Below are positions 1 to 9,540 of a stretch of DNA of 64,000 nt, in pieces. The notes under the pieces are model-generated. The model had not been told where the DNA came from, did no database searches, and saw only the letters and a program-made list of their open reading frames with translations. Source of the stretch: Pomphorhynchus laevis (lineage: Eukaryota; Acanthocephala; Palaeacanthocephala; Echinorhynchida; Pomphorhynchidae). Numbering within the stretch: position 1 is the first letter of the stretch; the number at the start of each line of letters is the position of its first letter. The DNA lies in assembly GCA_012934845.2 (NCBI GenBank), contig WNNJ02003239.1, positions 1 through 64,000 on the forward strand. Reading direction: 5' to 3'. A program made the position numbers and the translations under genes.

Positions 1-384
1 TAATAATATATATTTATTAATATATATTAATAAACATATAAAAAATATCCAAAATATATTATATTATATAAAAATCAAACAAAATTATTCATCAATGCAA
101 TTTGTCAATTCATGTTATCAAATAATGTTATTTATGTAATGTGTATGTATTGAAGAATAATGCCCGGAAAATAAATATTGATCTCAATTGCTGTCGTTTT
201 AAAACAAATAATTTTTATTTTAGATGTAAATTATAGATAACATTTTAAATTACATATTCTAAGAAAAGCTTTGGGTTTTATCAAGGGATATTATATGCAG
301 TCAAACTATAAAAACTGTACAATGTTTTCGCCGCAACAGTTTTATATTCGATCTTTCCATTAAAATTTTACGGCGTGCCAGTGT
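1..384. other. AT-rich leader, nothing recognised
   Basis: The first 384 bases are strongly AT-rich with short TA-type runs at the left edge. I see no coding potential, no repeat shared with the rest of the window and no RNA fold until the hammerhead-bearing repeat begins near 385. Confidence 0.5.
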
Positions 385-600
385 CAGTGCTTTTGCTAAT
401 TATCCTATTTGATGAAGCAGTAGTGCTGATTTAGCACTTAATGTGAACTTAACAGAAATCTTTCGGGTACTTCATACACATGACTCGTGTGCCGTCTGCC
501 AGTCCTCCTCTGCATCCAGTAGTGGGATGGATCTGGCACTGATGAGTCATTGTGATGACGAAACGGTACTTGCTACCATTCTTCCGCGTCTGGCTTCAAT
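385..600 (+). repeat. Dispersed repeat A carrying a hammerhead ribozyme
   Basis: This stretch is similar over its whole length to 19,707-19,929. Shared blocks run in order: a start near 'cttttgctaat', a hairpin AGTGCT-loop-AGCACT (422-438), 'tacttcatac', the hammerhead (489-569) and an end at 'ccgcgtctggctt'. No ORF is shared. It is most likely a small non-autonomous element of retrozyme or SINE type that depends on another element's machinery. That assignment is inference; the two-copy homology is seen directly. Confidence 0.75.
489..569 (+). ncRNA. Hammerhead ribozyme, type III arrangement (copy A)
   Basis: All core elements of a self-cleaving hammerhead are present in order. The 5' strand of stem III is 489-494 (GTGCCG), followed by U495 and C496, the predicted cleavage point. 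Stem I pairs TGCCAG (497-502) with CTGGCA (533-538) and holds an inner helix, CATCC (513-517) with GGATG (525-529). CTGATGA is at 539-545. Stem II pairs GTCA (546-549) with TGAC (556-559). GAAA is at 560-563. CGGTAC (564-569) closes stem III with one G-U pair. The ends enter through stem III, the type III permutation. Activity is predicted, not shown. Confidence 0.85.
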
Positions 601-654
601 GATAACAACGTATTTCAAGCGGATTTGTCTCAATCTCTTTTAAGATTTAATTTT

Positions 655-852
655 AAGCTTAAATTATTAATTAGTGGAGACAGTGAAATATAAATTTTTA
701 TTTTAAATATTGAATTTTCGATAGCCAACTGCTATCATCATCAGGACAAAATTGTACAAAATATTTTTACTGTTTAATTATTTATAAAGCTGTCAATTGC
801 ATTGCTTGGCGCAGCAGATCAAAAGTGTCAATTGTACATTTTACATTGCGCC
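655..852 (-). repeat. Penelope-like element terminal region, copy P1
   Basis: Nearly the same sequence as 5,083-5,256 (same strand) and, in reverse complement, 6,012-6,262 and 7,194-7,450. On the minus strand it carries CTGATGATGATAGC, a five-base loop and GCTATCGAAA (about 715-745), a hammerhead-like motif of the kind found in PLE pseudo-LTRs. No coding sequence is attached here: the LINE starting near 990 lies just downstream. Confidence 0.7.
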
Positions 853-998
853 TCGGATCAATGTAGCACTAAGATGCACTGCTGCATCAAATTTGATAAT
901 GAATTTAATAAATTTGGCAGTCAATTTAATAAATTTCTTCAAATTAAAAAATACCATATCAGTGGAATCATTTATATCATCAAATAATAGAGCATCCA

Positions 999-2129
999 AT
1001 GATGAATATGGCGCAAACGAACATGTCGGAGGTTCAAAGCAATTGCAATTCCAGCAAAATTCCTTACGAAAAGTCAAAAGTCAATGAAAAATACCAGGTA
1101 TTCTCAGATGATACACACTGCAAGGAAAAGGTTAATTCTGTTTCTATTGTTTGTGACGATGAGAGGTTACTTCCCCAATTCCCAAACTTACAAATTTGAA
1201 TATTATAAAGATTTCAAAGCCCGTTGAAAATTTGGGTATTATAAAGATTTCAAAAGCCCTCAGAAAATTTTCTATTGAACTTAAAAATAGAGTTGTTTTT
1301 AACTTTGTCCGATACAGTGAATCAGAAATAAAAATTTATTTTGCCTCGCCTGAGTATCTTAAAAGCTATTCTGTATTTTTTGAATCTAATTTGTCCGGAT
1401 TTAAATCTTTTGAACAAAAACCAATCATGGCCTCGGTCAAGATATCGAATCTCCCGGCCCACCTAGAAGATGCTGATATTGCATTACTAAAACGTAAGTA
1501 CAATATTTCCAGTCTTAACCAACTTAAGGAAAGGAATGGCTTCCCCTTAACGATCGCTTTCGGTTCTGCGGCGATTGATCATGCCGAGATACTCGTCAGA
1601 TATGCTAATAATCCCTTTTGGGCTTCAATTTATCATTTAAAATATTTGACAGGGAAGAGTTTACATACCCCCATTGTAGTCGGTGCCATAAGTGGGGGCA
1701 CTGGGCTTCCAGCTGCACCCTACCGACTACATGTGGGGTGTGTAGCTTCTCATCCAGCCTGGCCGTAATGGACGGCTGTAAATGCTCGGCCCTCCCTTCC
1801 TGCTTCAAATGTGGGGGTGTTACCCTGCCTGGAGCAGGAGGTGTAACGTCTTCAAAGATTACGCCAACAAATTCTGTTCAACAGCTGCCAAGAAGCCAGC
1901 CTCTTTTTCCGAAGCAGCTGCCTTTCCTTCTAACGTCGAGTCAAGAATGACGGACGCCGGCATCTTTAGAGCCATGAACATCCGTGCCGCTGTGAATAAG
2001 AAACAGACTGAGGAGTTAGTCAAGTCTCTGCTCGGTGCCCTCCTCACTGCACCGGCTCTTCCGATTAATGCAGTAATACCGTCTTCAAAGAAAAGGGAGG
2101 CTTCGGCAAATCCTTCCATCCCCCTTTAA
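999..2129 (+). pseudogene. LINE copy 1 ORF1 (RNA-binding, CCHC knuckles), broken
   Basis: Nucleic-acid-binding ORF1 protein of the LINE. The middle part (about 1,250-1,620) has the FVRYSESEIKIYF-type segment also found in copy 2. After a frame change, the sequence near 1,640-1,830 reads YPHCSRCHKWGHWASSC, then CGVC and CFKCGG, i.e. a CCHC knuckle with partial following knuckles. The C-terminal part (to 2,129) is alanine- and serine-rich. At least three frames are needed to follow it, so it is a pseudogene. ORF1 proteins of such LINEs coat the element RNA. Confidence 0.75.
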
Positions 2130-2288
2130 ATATTGGGAAACTATTGAAGGCTAAGGCTTGAAGGGGAAATGAAGATGCTGCCCAGGGGCAAGTACATACA
2201 CTGGACGGAGCTGGTGCCGGGAAGGGAAACTTTCCTGCACCTAGCTCTCTCTAGGTAGGCAATCCCCCAATCCAACTAATCCATCTCA

Positions 2289-4650
2289 ATGCATAGTACT
2301 CGTGAGCCTTTTTCACTGAATATCCTTCACTGGAATTTGGGAGGTGCTTCTGCCCTTAGACTTTTATCTGGTAGAGATGCAGGTGTTATAGTCCTTCAGG
2401 AGACGCGGTTTATCCGTCTTCACCAGGACATCACTCGATTTATCCCAAAGCATATATGTTCCCATTATACTCCGTACATAACCCCACCTCACTCCTCTTC
2501 ATCTCAAAAACTCTTGACCTTAGTTAAGTGCTCCTTAAGGTTCTCTATCCTATTAAACTACTCATGTCCAGCCATGTCTTGTTTAGTAGTTTCACTCAGT
2601 AAGAACGGTAAACGCCTCAGTATAACCAATGTCTACATCCGTCCAGGGGAAATTCACAAGAACCCTGACCTCCTGGATAGTATTATTGACAGCAGTTATG
2701 ACATGATACTTGGGATTTCAACGACAGAACTGGTCGTTGGATCGATGCAGCACTTCGCAAAGCTAGGAACGGTTATCTTATTAACAAACCCCCATCCCCT
2801 ACCTTTCATTGCACATCAGCAAATTCTATTCTCGACATTTTACTGTTTCACTCGATGTGGTTGTTAAAGCCCATCTGCACGGAGCAGTCGTGCCAGCAAT
2901 TGTCCACCTCTCATAACCTAATTCGTTAGAGAATTTAGGAAGATACGTTGCTTCGAAGGAGGTTTCACTTTGATCAGATCAGAGTGGCCTTCCTGCAAGC
3001 GGCTATCCAACTTTTTCCCAAAATAGGAAATGAGAGTCTGACCGAATTTAATGCCTAACTCTTTTCGCAAGCTTCCGCGATTCTATCGACTACCTATAAA
3101 GGTCGTATATGCAATCCCACTCCGACGAAACTCAAGGTCCTAGCGAAATTGCTGAACCTCCCTAATCTCTCTGCTTCCGCCAAACAGGCCCTCTCGAATG
3201 AATACTGGAGCATTAGATATAGGTTCCAGCTGAGTAGGGATAGTACGAGTATTGCTCGCATTAATCCTTCTCAGTCTTCCTTCTAGAAGATTTTCAAGAA
3301 GGAGAAGTTTGTTTGTTGGAAGGATAGAGCATTGGGTTGGATAGGGAATGTAGGCATTGATAAAGTTTTGGAGGAGTCACTAGCCCTACACAACTATGGA
3401 GCCACTCAATCACCTCAACCAATCCTGCCTTGGTGTAACTTCAGGAATAGGGATCTATCTGTTACGGATATCCTTAACTCCTACGGTCCAATCCCGGGCA
3501 CCTCCAAATCCGTCGCTCCAGTTTCTTCTCGGATCTGCAGCTTTTGACAGCTGATCAGAGAAGAGAGGTGGCCGTCACCATGCTTTAAGCCTCCCCATCC
3601 GATGTAGCAGGAATCAATATTAGTAAGCGTTTTTATTCCTAAGAAAAAATCCTGCTCATGCCCTAAAGATCTGCGACCCATTTCGGTTCAAAATGCCCTC
3701 GTGTCGATTTACGAAAAAGTGCTTGCGCGTAAAATCCGCGACCATCTGAGTAGGCGTAATTTAATCCCTCCAGGTTTTCATGGGTTCATTAAAAGTCGCT
3801 CTGTCCATTCAGCAGTAGGTGAAGTGGAACAGTTTTTTTGGGAGAATAGCCATCGTTTAGTTGTGGCTGTTTTCCTTGACTTTTCTCTGCATTTGACCTC
3901 ATCTCTATTCTCTTTGTGATATCTTCTCTCATGTCCCTCGGGTTGCCTGCGAGAATTGTGAAAAGGGTGGAGATTCTGCTGTACACCAAGCGATTTTATT
4001 ATGAAGATAACCCTGATGCGCGTCGGTTCTATCCTATTACGGGTGTTCCTCAAGGTTCATCTCTTTCTCCAATCTTGTATCTTGCTGCTTCCATTAACCT
4101 TTTCAAAATATTTAAACGAAACAACGTCTGGTGGTGTACGCTTATGACACCACATCCCTGTTTTCTGGACACAGGTGTAAAGACCTAGTCTCTGATATCA
4201 GCCGCTTCTTTTTAAGATTAAAAGACCAATTACCCAAATCCAATCTTGTTTTAAGCTCTGCAAAATCGCAGGTAGTCGTCTTTCATGGCACCCCTGCAAC
4301 AAAGAAAAAATTTAAGATATTAGCATTCTCTGCGCTCTCCTCCATATTTGCCTCTGAACCACTCCCCACCTTCACAAGTAGAGTAAAATACCTGGGGTTC
4401 ACCGTTACGGTGAACTGGTCGGCGAAAGCTGACCTGGATAGACTTAAATGTATTCTGAAGAAAGCTAGGTGGGCCCTGAAAAGAGCCCAGCATCTGTCAT
4501 TGAAAGGAAAAACCCAGGTGCGCCTTTAAGACACTTGGGCTCTCTCGGGATTAGTCTTCTTTTCGAGAGGTTGTCCCCCAGAGCAAAGGCTAAGGTTTCT
4601 TAAGCTCCTCGTCTCTCGTTTACCCAGCATAGCCGCCTCGATTAATTTCT
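2289..4650 (+). pseudogene. LINE copy 1 ORF2 (endonuclease-RT), broken
   Basis: The start reads LNILHWNLGGASALRLLSG and VIVLQETR, the N-terminal strands of an AP-like endonuclease with the catalytic Glu. Reverse transcriptase follows from about 3,700 (GFHGFIKSRSVHSAVG), with GVPQGSSLSPILY at about 4,045-4,080. The catalytic box reads YAYDT instead of YADDT (about 4,130-4,150), so one metal-binding Asp is lost. The region after it ([19 protein letters not shown]) matches copy 2. Many frame breaks divide it. Confidence 0.8.
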
Positions 4651-4872
4651 TCGGGGGTTGAAAGACCCCGGGTGGTTCAGTCGAAAATCGACGTGTTGGA
4701 TCGGTTGGGGTTAGATACCTCTGGATATGAGGCCGTAAAGAAGTTGCATGAAGACTACATGGCACATAGTGATGACGAAGATGTTGAAGATGATTTGAAT
4801 TGGTTTTGTTGTCTTCCATTAACACTTATTTTTGTTATTTTGTTATTTAATAAAATCTTATTATTTATATAA

Positions 4873-5042
4873 GGGTGTCAGCACCATGATAGGGAAGCAA
4901 CGATGATATTGTGGCAAATGACAAATTCACCGTTTTGAGCTAATTGTCCATGATCAGTAGATTGTACTCCCCACAACTGGATTGAAAAATAAATTATTTA
5001 TTTTTAAATTATTATTATTTTAAATATAATAATAGTTTTTTT
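4873..5042. other. Spacer between LINE copy 1 and the PLE palindrome
   Basis: About 170 bases. The first 110 are less AT-rich (starting 'gggtgtcagcacc') and match nothing else I can see here; the rest is AT-rich. No coding signal. Confidence 0.4.
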
Positions 5043-5236
5043 TATTATAAATTGACTGTTCACTCATTGGTTTCATTTATTTATTAGTGGAGAGATTGAA
5101 ATAGAAATTTTTTATTTTAAATATTCGATGGCCAACTGCTATCATCATGACAAAATTGTTCAAAATATTTTTACTATTTAATTATTTATAAAGCTGTCAA
5201 TTGCATTACTTGGCGCAGCAGATCAAAAGTGTCAAT

Positions 5237-5961
5237 TGTACATTTTACATTGCGTAGACAATCAATCCAGTATATCATGTTCCTCTTTTAATAGAATATT
5301 TGTGTTAGCCCATACGTTTAGACAATCCTTGCCGTGATTTACCTATATAAATCTTATCACAACCTTCACATGATATATTTGTATACAACACAATCTATAT
5401 TGTAATTAGGTTTTCGTTTAAACATATTTTTTATTTTAGGCATCTTTTGATTATCTACAACTATGCTTGGTATGCCATTGTTAGAACGCTTAATGTGATT
5501 AATTATTCTGCCCTTCCATCTATCGTTAATTTAGGGTATACCTATATCTTTTGTTTCGAGTTTAGGTCCTATAAATTTTTCCTAATACTATTTCCTCTAA
5601 CATATGATTATTTAAGAGCCCAAGTAAGATATCCACTACTTAGGAAACTTCCTGTAATTATGTCATCCCTTTTCGATTTAAGAGAGCTACCAGAGCAGAT
5701 TGTCTTCGATCTCAAGAAAAGTGAGGAAGCTGCAGAAATTTTCCATTTTCTATGAATATTACTTTCCCAGCTTACAATATTGGGATAGCTACCAATCTTT
5801 TGGGAAACCTCAGTTTCTACTCGTTGTGTAGGAGATCTTATTATCTTCACATCAAGGGAGGATATAATACAATTTTCTTCCTTCGTTAATGTACACTGAA
5901 TATTTAAGTCAACATTATTTAATGAATCCAAGAAATAATCTGGGTCAAAGGGTTCTTTCAA
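5237..5961 (-). pseudogene. PLE reverse transcriptase C-terminus and GIY-YIG endonuclease (left arm)
   Basis: On the minus strand the segment 5,961 to 5,608 is open and reads LNNVDLNIQCTLTKEENC, SSLDVKI, VETEV and GSYPN, the thumb-proximal part of PLE reverse transcriptases. Past it, about 5,400-5,290, lies SCEGCDKIYIGKSRQGLSKR, a GIY-YIG nuclease core (here IYIG) with its preceding CxxC pair. The N-terminal and catalytic RT palm is absent, so this is a 5'-truncated copy. It mirrors the right arm. Confidence 0.8.
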
Positions 5962-6011
5962 AAGAAACGTTTTTTATTGGTTTTAATAAGGAGCACATAT
6001 ATTCGTTTGAT

Positions 6012-6262
6012 CTGCTGCGCAATGTAAAATGTACAATTGACATTTTTGATCTGCTTTGCCAAGTAAAAAAATTGACAGCTTTATAAATAATTAAATAGTA
6101 AAAATATTTTGAACAATTTTATCCTGATGATGACAGTTGGCTATCGAAAATTCGATATTTAAAATAAAAATTTATATTTTACTCTCCTTACTAATAAATA
6201 ATAGTAACCAATTAGTGAACCGTCAATTTATAATTTAAACTTGAAATTTCACAAATTTTATT
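6012..6262 (+). repeat. PLE terminal region, copy P3
   Basis: Repeats the terminal part of the right arm (7,194-7,450), including the hammerhead-like CTGATGATGACAG...GCTATCGAAA at 6,124-6,150. It sits in the centre of the palindrome and so makes a partial tandem pair of terminal repeats with the right arm, as expected for PLEs with pseudo-LTRs. Confidence 0.7.
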
Positions 6263-6288
6263 TAGAAAAATTTCTAAATTCAATATTC

Positions 6289-6440
6289 CTCTATACCTGA
6301 GGCCGTGAGTGTTGTAGAAGATGGTACAAAAGTCGTCGACAAGAATATTGATATGCGTACTACTTGATCGCTGTTTTTGTATACTGTTTCGTTCTTTGTT
6401 CTTTTTGTTCATTGTAATAAGCATCACGTCACATGATAAT
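6289..6440 (+). mobile_element. LINE 3' UTR fragment inside the PLE palindrome
   Basis: About 150 bases ('tatacctgaggccgtgag' onward) are practically identical to 8,984-9,131, the 3' UTR of LINE copy 3. Only the UTR is present. It is placed between two PLE pieces, so it arrived with template switching, or one end is a recombination product. Confidence 0.75.
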
Positions 6441-6474
6441 GGAGCACGAATATATGTGCTCCTTAATAAAACCA

Positions 6475-7190
6475 ATAAAAAACGGTTCTTTTGAAAGAAC
6501 CCTTTGACCCAGATTATTTCTTGGATTCATTAAATAATGTTGACTTAAATATTCAGTGTACATTAACGAAGGAAGAAAATTGTATTATATCCTCCCTTGA
6601 TGTGAAGATAATAAGATCTCCTACACATTGAGTAGAAACTGAGGTTTTCCAAAAGATTGGTAGCTATCCCAATATTGTAAGCTGGGAAAGTAATATTCAT
6701 AGAAAATGGAAAATTTCTGCAGCTTCCTCACTTTTCTTGAGATCGAAGACAATATGCTCTGGTAGCTCTCTTAAATCGAAAAGGGATGACATAATTACAG
6801 GAAGTTTCCTAAGTAGTGGATATCTTACTTGGGCTCTTAAATAATCATATGCTAGAGGAAATAGTATTAGGAAAAATTTATAGGACCTAAACTCGAAACA
6901 AAAGATATAGGTATACCCTAAATTAACGATAGATGGAAGGGCAGAATAATTAATCACATTAAGCGTTCTAACAATGGCATACCAAGCATAGTTGTAGATA
7001 ATCAAAAGATGCCTAAAATAAAAAATATGTTTAAACGAAAACCTAATTACAATATAGATTGTGTTGTATACAAATATATCATGTGAAGGTTGTGATAAGA
7101 TTTATATAGGTAAATCACGGCAAGGATTGTCTAAACGTATGGGCTAACACAAATATTCTATTAAAAGAGGAACATGATATACTGGATTGA
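6475..7190 (+). pseudogene. PLE reverse transcriptase C-terminus and GIY-YIG endonuclease (right arm)
   Basis: Mirror image of the left arm and on the plus strand. It starts at the same point (LLKEPFDPDYF), runs through the RT C-terminal segment and reaches the GIY-YIG core at about 7,078-7,140 (CEGCDKIYIGKSRQG), where Cys-x2-Cys precedes the nuclease strand. It differs from the left arm by a few bases, including a stop that the left arm lacks. It is followed directly by terminal repeat P4 (7,194-7,450). Confidence 0.8.
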
Positions 7191-7193
7191 TTG

Positions 7194-7450
7194 CCTACGC
7201 AATGTAAAATGTACAATTGACACTTTTGATCTGCTGCGCCAAGTAATGCAATTGACAGCTTTATAAATAATTAAATAGTAAAAATATTTTGAACAATTTT
7301 ATCCTGATGATGACAGTTGGCTATCGAAAATTCGATATTTAAAATAAAAATTTTATATTTTACTCTCCTTACTAATAAATAATAGTAACCAATTAGTGAA
7401 CCGTCAATTTATAATTTAAACTTGAAATTTCACAAATTTTATTTAGAAAA
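7194..7450 (+). repeat. PLE terminal region, copy P4
   Basis: Terminal repeat of the right arm. The hammerhead-like motif lies at 7,304-7,330: CTGATGA, a short hairpin, then GAAA. It is the best guide to the outer end of this PLE family, since all four copies (P1-P4) share sequence from 'acattttacattgcg' to the motif and beyond. Confidence 0.7.
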
Positions 7451-7479
7451 ATTTATTATTAAATGAAATTATAAATATA

Positions 7480-7790
7480 AAATTTTATATTAGATTGAAT
7501 TAAGATTAAATATCATATTAATGTAAAATATTAATATCATAAAAAATATATATTAACTTATTTATAAATATGTATTAATTAATAATTAATTATTTTATTA
7601 ATATTAATAAAATATTTATATTAATATAAAATATTATATTCAATCAGAAGTGATATAACAGATGTCAGCCTTGCCAAGCAAATTTCAATTTTAAATTTAT
7701 ACTACGAATTATGTTTCAATTTTACATAAAATATTTAGTAGTAACGTATTTGTTATGCCCTTCTTTAAATAAAAAGTTAATTAAAGATTA
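7480..7790 (+). repeat. Direct repeat, left copy
   Basis: Diverged copy of 9,362-9,540. Shared blocks include 'gattaaatatcatattaat', 'ttcaatcagaagt', 'acagatg.cagcc.tgcc' and 'atgcccttctttaaa'. The left copy has extra AT-rich sequence. The pair brackets the block with the second PLE family and LINE copy 3. Confidence 0.65.
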
Positions 7791-7874
7791 TAATTATTTA
7801 TAATTTATAAAAAATTGCTATTTTATTTATAATGTAGACTTGAATTCATGTCTTTCTTTATTTTAGTTAATGAT

Positions 7875-8250
7875 GCTAATTTTATGTGATATAGCCACTT
7901 ATTAGAAGTTTTAGCTGCCAGTTCGACTTGTTTCCACGCGTTGGATTAGATTGGTTAGCGAGGCAGGTTGCTTATTTATGAGTCTCCGTAATCATTCGTT
8001 TTCATAACAAATATTTTCTACATTGTCCCAATTAATATCGTGATCAGTATCCATAACATGATTACATATAGCTGAACCCGTGATTCCTCTTATTAAACAA
8101 TATGTATGTTGTTTAATATGAATACAAAGTTTTTGAGACGTCCGACCTACGTATGACTGTTCGCAATGGTTACAATTAATCCTGTAAACGGTAATGCTAT
8201 CCTAATTGGGCATTCGTCTAAACAAACCAGCTAAATTAGCATGTCTTTTT
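7875..8250 (-). pseudogene. GIY-YIG end of a second Penelope-like family
   Basis: On the minus strand from about 8,210 to 7,960 one frame reads VYRINCNHCEQSYVGRTSQK, HIKQH, RGITGSAICNHV and DTDHDINWDNV. This is the C-terminal GIY-YIG domain of Penelope/Poseidon-type elements: Cys-x2-Cys, the YVG strand, the following Arg, then the conserved His and DTDHxIxW block. It is much less like the palindrome PLE than like canonical Penelope. RT is missing; the fragment joins LINE copy 3 on its right. Confidence 0.8.
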
Positions 8251-8364
8251 GAAATATGCGCACATCAACTTGAGCTGTAGATGCATCGAAACCACGGTGA
8301 AGACGGTTCAAAGCCGTATTGGTAGTGTAAGAAACACGCAGGTGCAAACTTTCAGCACGCAGGT

Positions 8365-9240
8365 GCAAAGATGTAGTCTTAGACATCAGCCGTTTCTTTT
8401 TAAGATTAAAAGATCAGTTGCCAACATCTGAAAAAATCGCAGGTGGTTGTCTTTTATGGCGTCCCTGCCAAAGAAGCTTAAGAGACTTGCACTCTCTGCA
8501 CTCTTCTCCATTTTGCAGCCTCAACCACTACCCATCTTCACAAGTCGGGTAAAATATCTGGGGTTCACCGTTTCGGTGAATTGGTCGGCGAAAGCTGACC
8601 GACCTAAATAGACTTAAACTTATTCTGAAAAGAGCTAGGTGGGCTCTGAAACGGGCCGAATAAAAATAAAATAATAAAATAATTATAAATAATAAATAAT
8701 TATATAAAATTTAATATAATTTATATTCATATCAAGTAAAAATTCATCATCTGTCATTGAATGGGATAACCCAAGTACACCTTCGGGGTACTTGGGCTAT
8801 CTTGGAATTAGTCTTCTTCTCTAGAGGACGTCCCCCATAGCAAATACTCAGGTTTCTCAAGCTCTTCATCTCGAGATTACCGACCATAGTCCGCCTTGAC
8901 TGGAATCTTAGGAGAGGGTGAGATACCCGAATGGTTTAGTCGGAAGGCGGCGCACTGGTGCAGTCGGAGGGATCAGATTCTTCTATACCTGAGGCCGTGA
9001 GTGTTGTAGAAGATGGTACAAAAGTCGTCGACAAGAATATTGATATGCGTACTACTTGATCGCTGTTTTTGTATACTGTTTCGTTCTTTGTTCTTTTTGT
9101 TCATTGTAATAAGCATCACGTCACATGATAATATGGCATCTCATATTTCTGACATAGTCGCTGGCATATATAGTGGTATTTTTTACTGTTTGCTTGAAAG
9201 GGACACTGTGTGTTAAAAGCTTGCAATAATAAAGAAAACT
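8365..9240 (+). mobile_element. LINE copy 3, 3' end only
   Basis: 5'-truncated copy of the same LINE as 990-4,872 and 56,009-59,837. It covers the last part of ORF2 ([19 protein letters not shown], about 8,540-8,600), a 3' UTR beginning near 8,984 and AATAAA near 9,227. An AT-rich stretch of about 88 bases at 8,660-8,748 interrupts it. The 3' UTR differs from copies 1 and 2 but is identical to 6,289-6,440. 5' truncation is normal for LINE insertions. Confidence 0.8.
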
Positions 9241-9361
9241 TTTTTCATATCATGTCTATAAAACCATCATTAACTAATAATTATATTTATAATTAACATT
9301 TGTTATTTGCTATAAACGATTAACTTCTGAAAACGGTGATACATGTTTATGAACAAATTAG

Positions 9362-9540
9362 GTAACATATTATATTAGATAAAATAAAGATTAAATATCA
9401 TATTAATATGAAATATTGTATTCAATCAGAAGTAATGTAACAGATGACAGCCGTGCCAATCAAATGAAAGATAAATGTCAACTTTAGTTTGATATTCAGT
9501 AGTAATTTATGCCCTTCTTTAAAAAAAAACGTTAATTATT
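9362..9540 (+). repeat. Direct repeat, right copy
   Basis: Shorter, diverged copy of 7,480-7,790, ending with 'tgcccttctttaaa'. Family unknown; no coding sequence. Confidence 0.65.

Larger units (their letters stand above)
990..4872 (+). mobile_element. APE-type LINE, copy 1 (decayed, near full length)
   Basis: Two-ORF non-LTR retrotransposon. Order: ORF1 with a zinc-knuckle end, an apurinic-type endonuclease, reverse transcriptase, and a 3' UTR with AATAAA (4,849-4,854). It aligns along its length with the better preserved copy at 56,009-59,837 and with a 3' fragment at 8,365-9,240. The RT reads like the R1/I/Jockey group; I could not settle the clade. Both ORFs contain several stops and frame changes, so the copy cannot be active. 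It lies between two PLE terminal repeats (655-852 and 5,083-5,256). I found no convincing target-site duplication. Confidence 0.85.
5043..7420. repeat. Palindromic pair of Penelope-like element copies
   Basis: The left arm (5,043-5,998) is the near-perfect reverse complement of the right arm (6,445-7,420). Each arm carries the same PLE 3' half: end of RT, GIY-YIG endonuclease and terminal region with the hammerhead-like motif. The 450-bp centre holds another PLE terminal piece (6,012-6,262) and a fragment of LINE 3' UTR (6,289-6,440). Tail-to-tail or head-to-head PLE copies are known for this class. The near identity of the arms suggests a recent event or ongoing arm-to-arm correction. Confidence 0.85.

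Noticed and set aside
5447-5755. 102-codon frame and its mirror at 6,697-7,005
   Set aside because: It is the antisense of the PLE RT/GIY-YIG coding strand; the sense frame carries the recognisable motifs.
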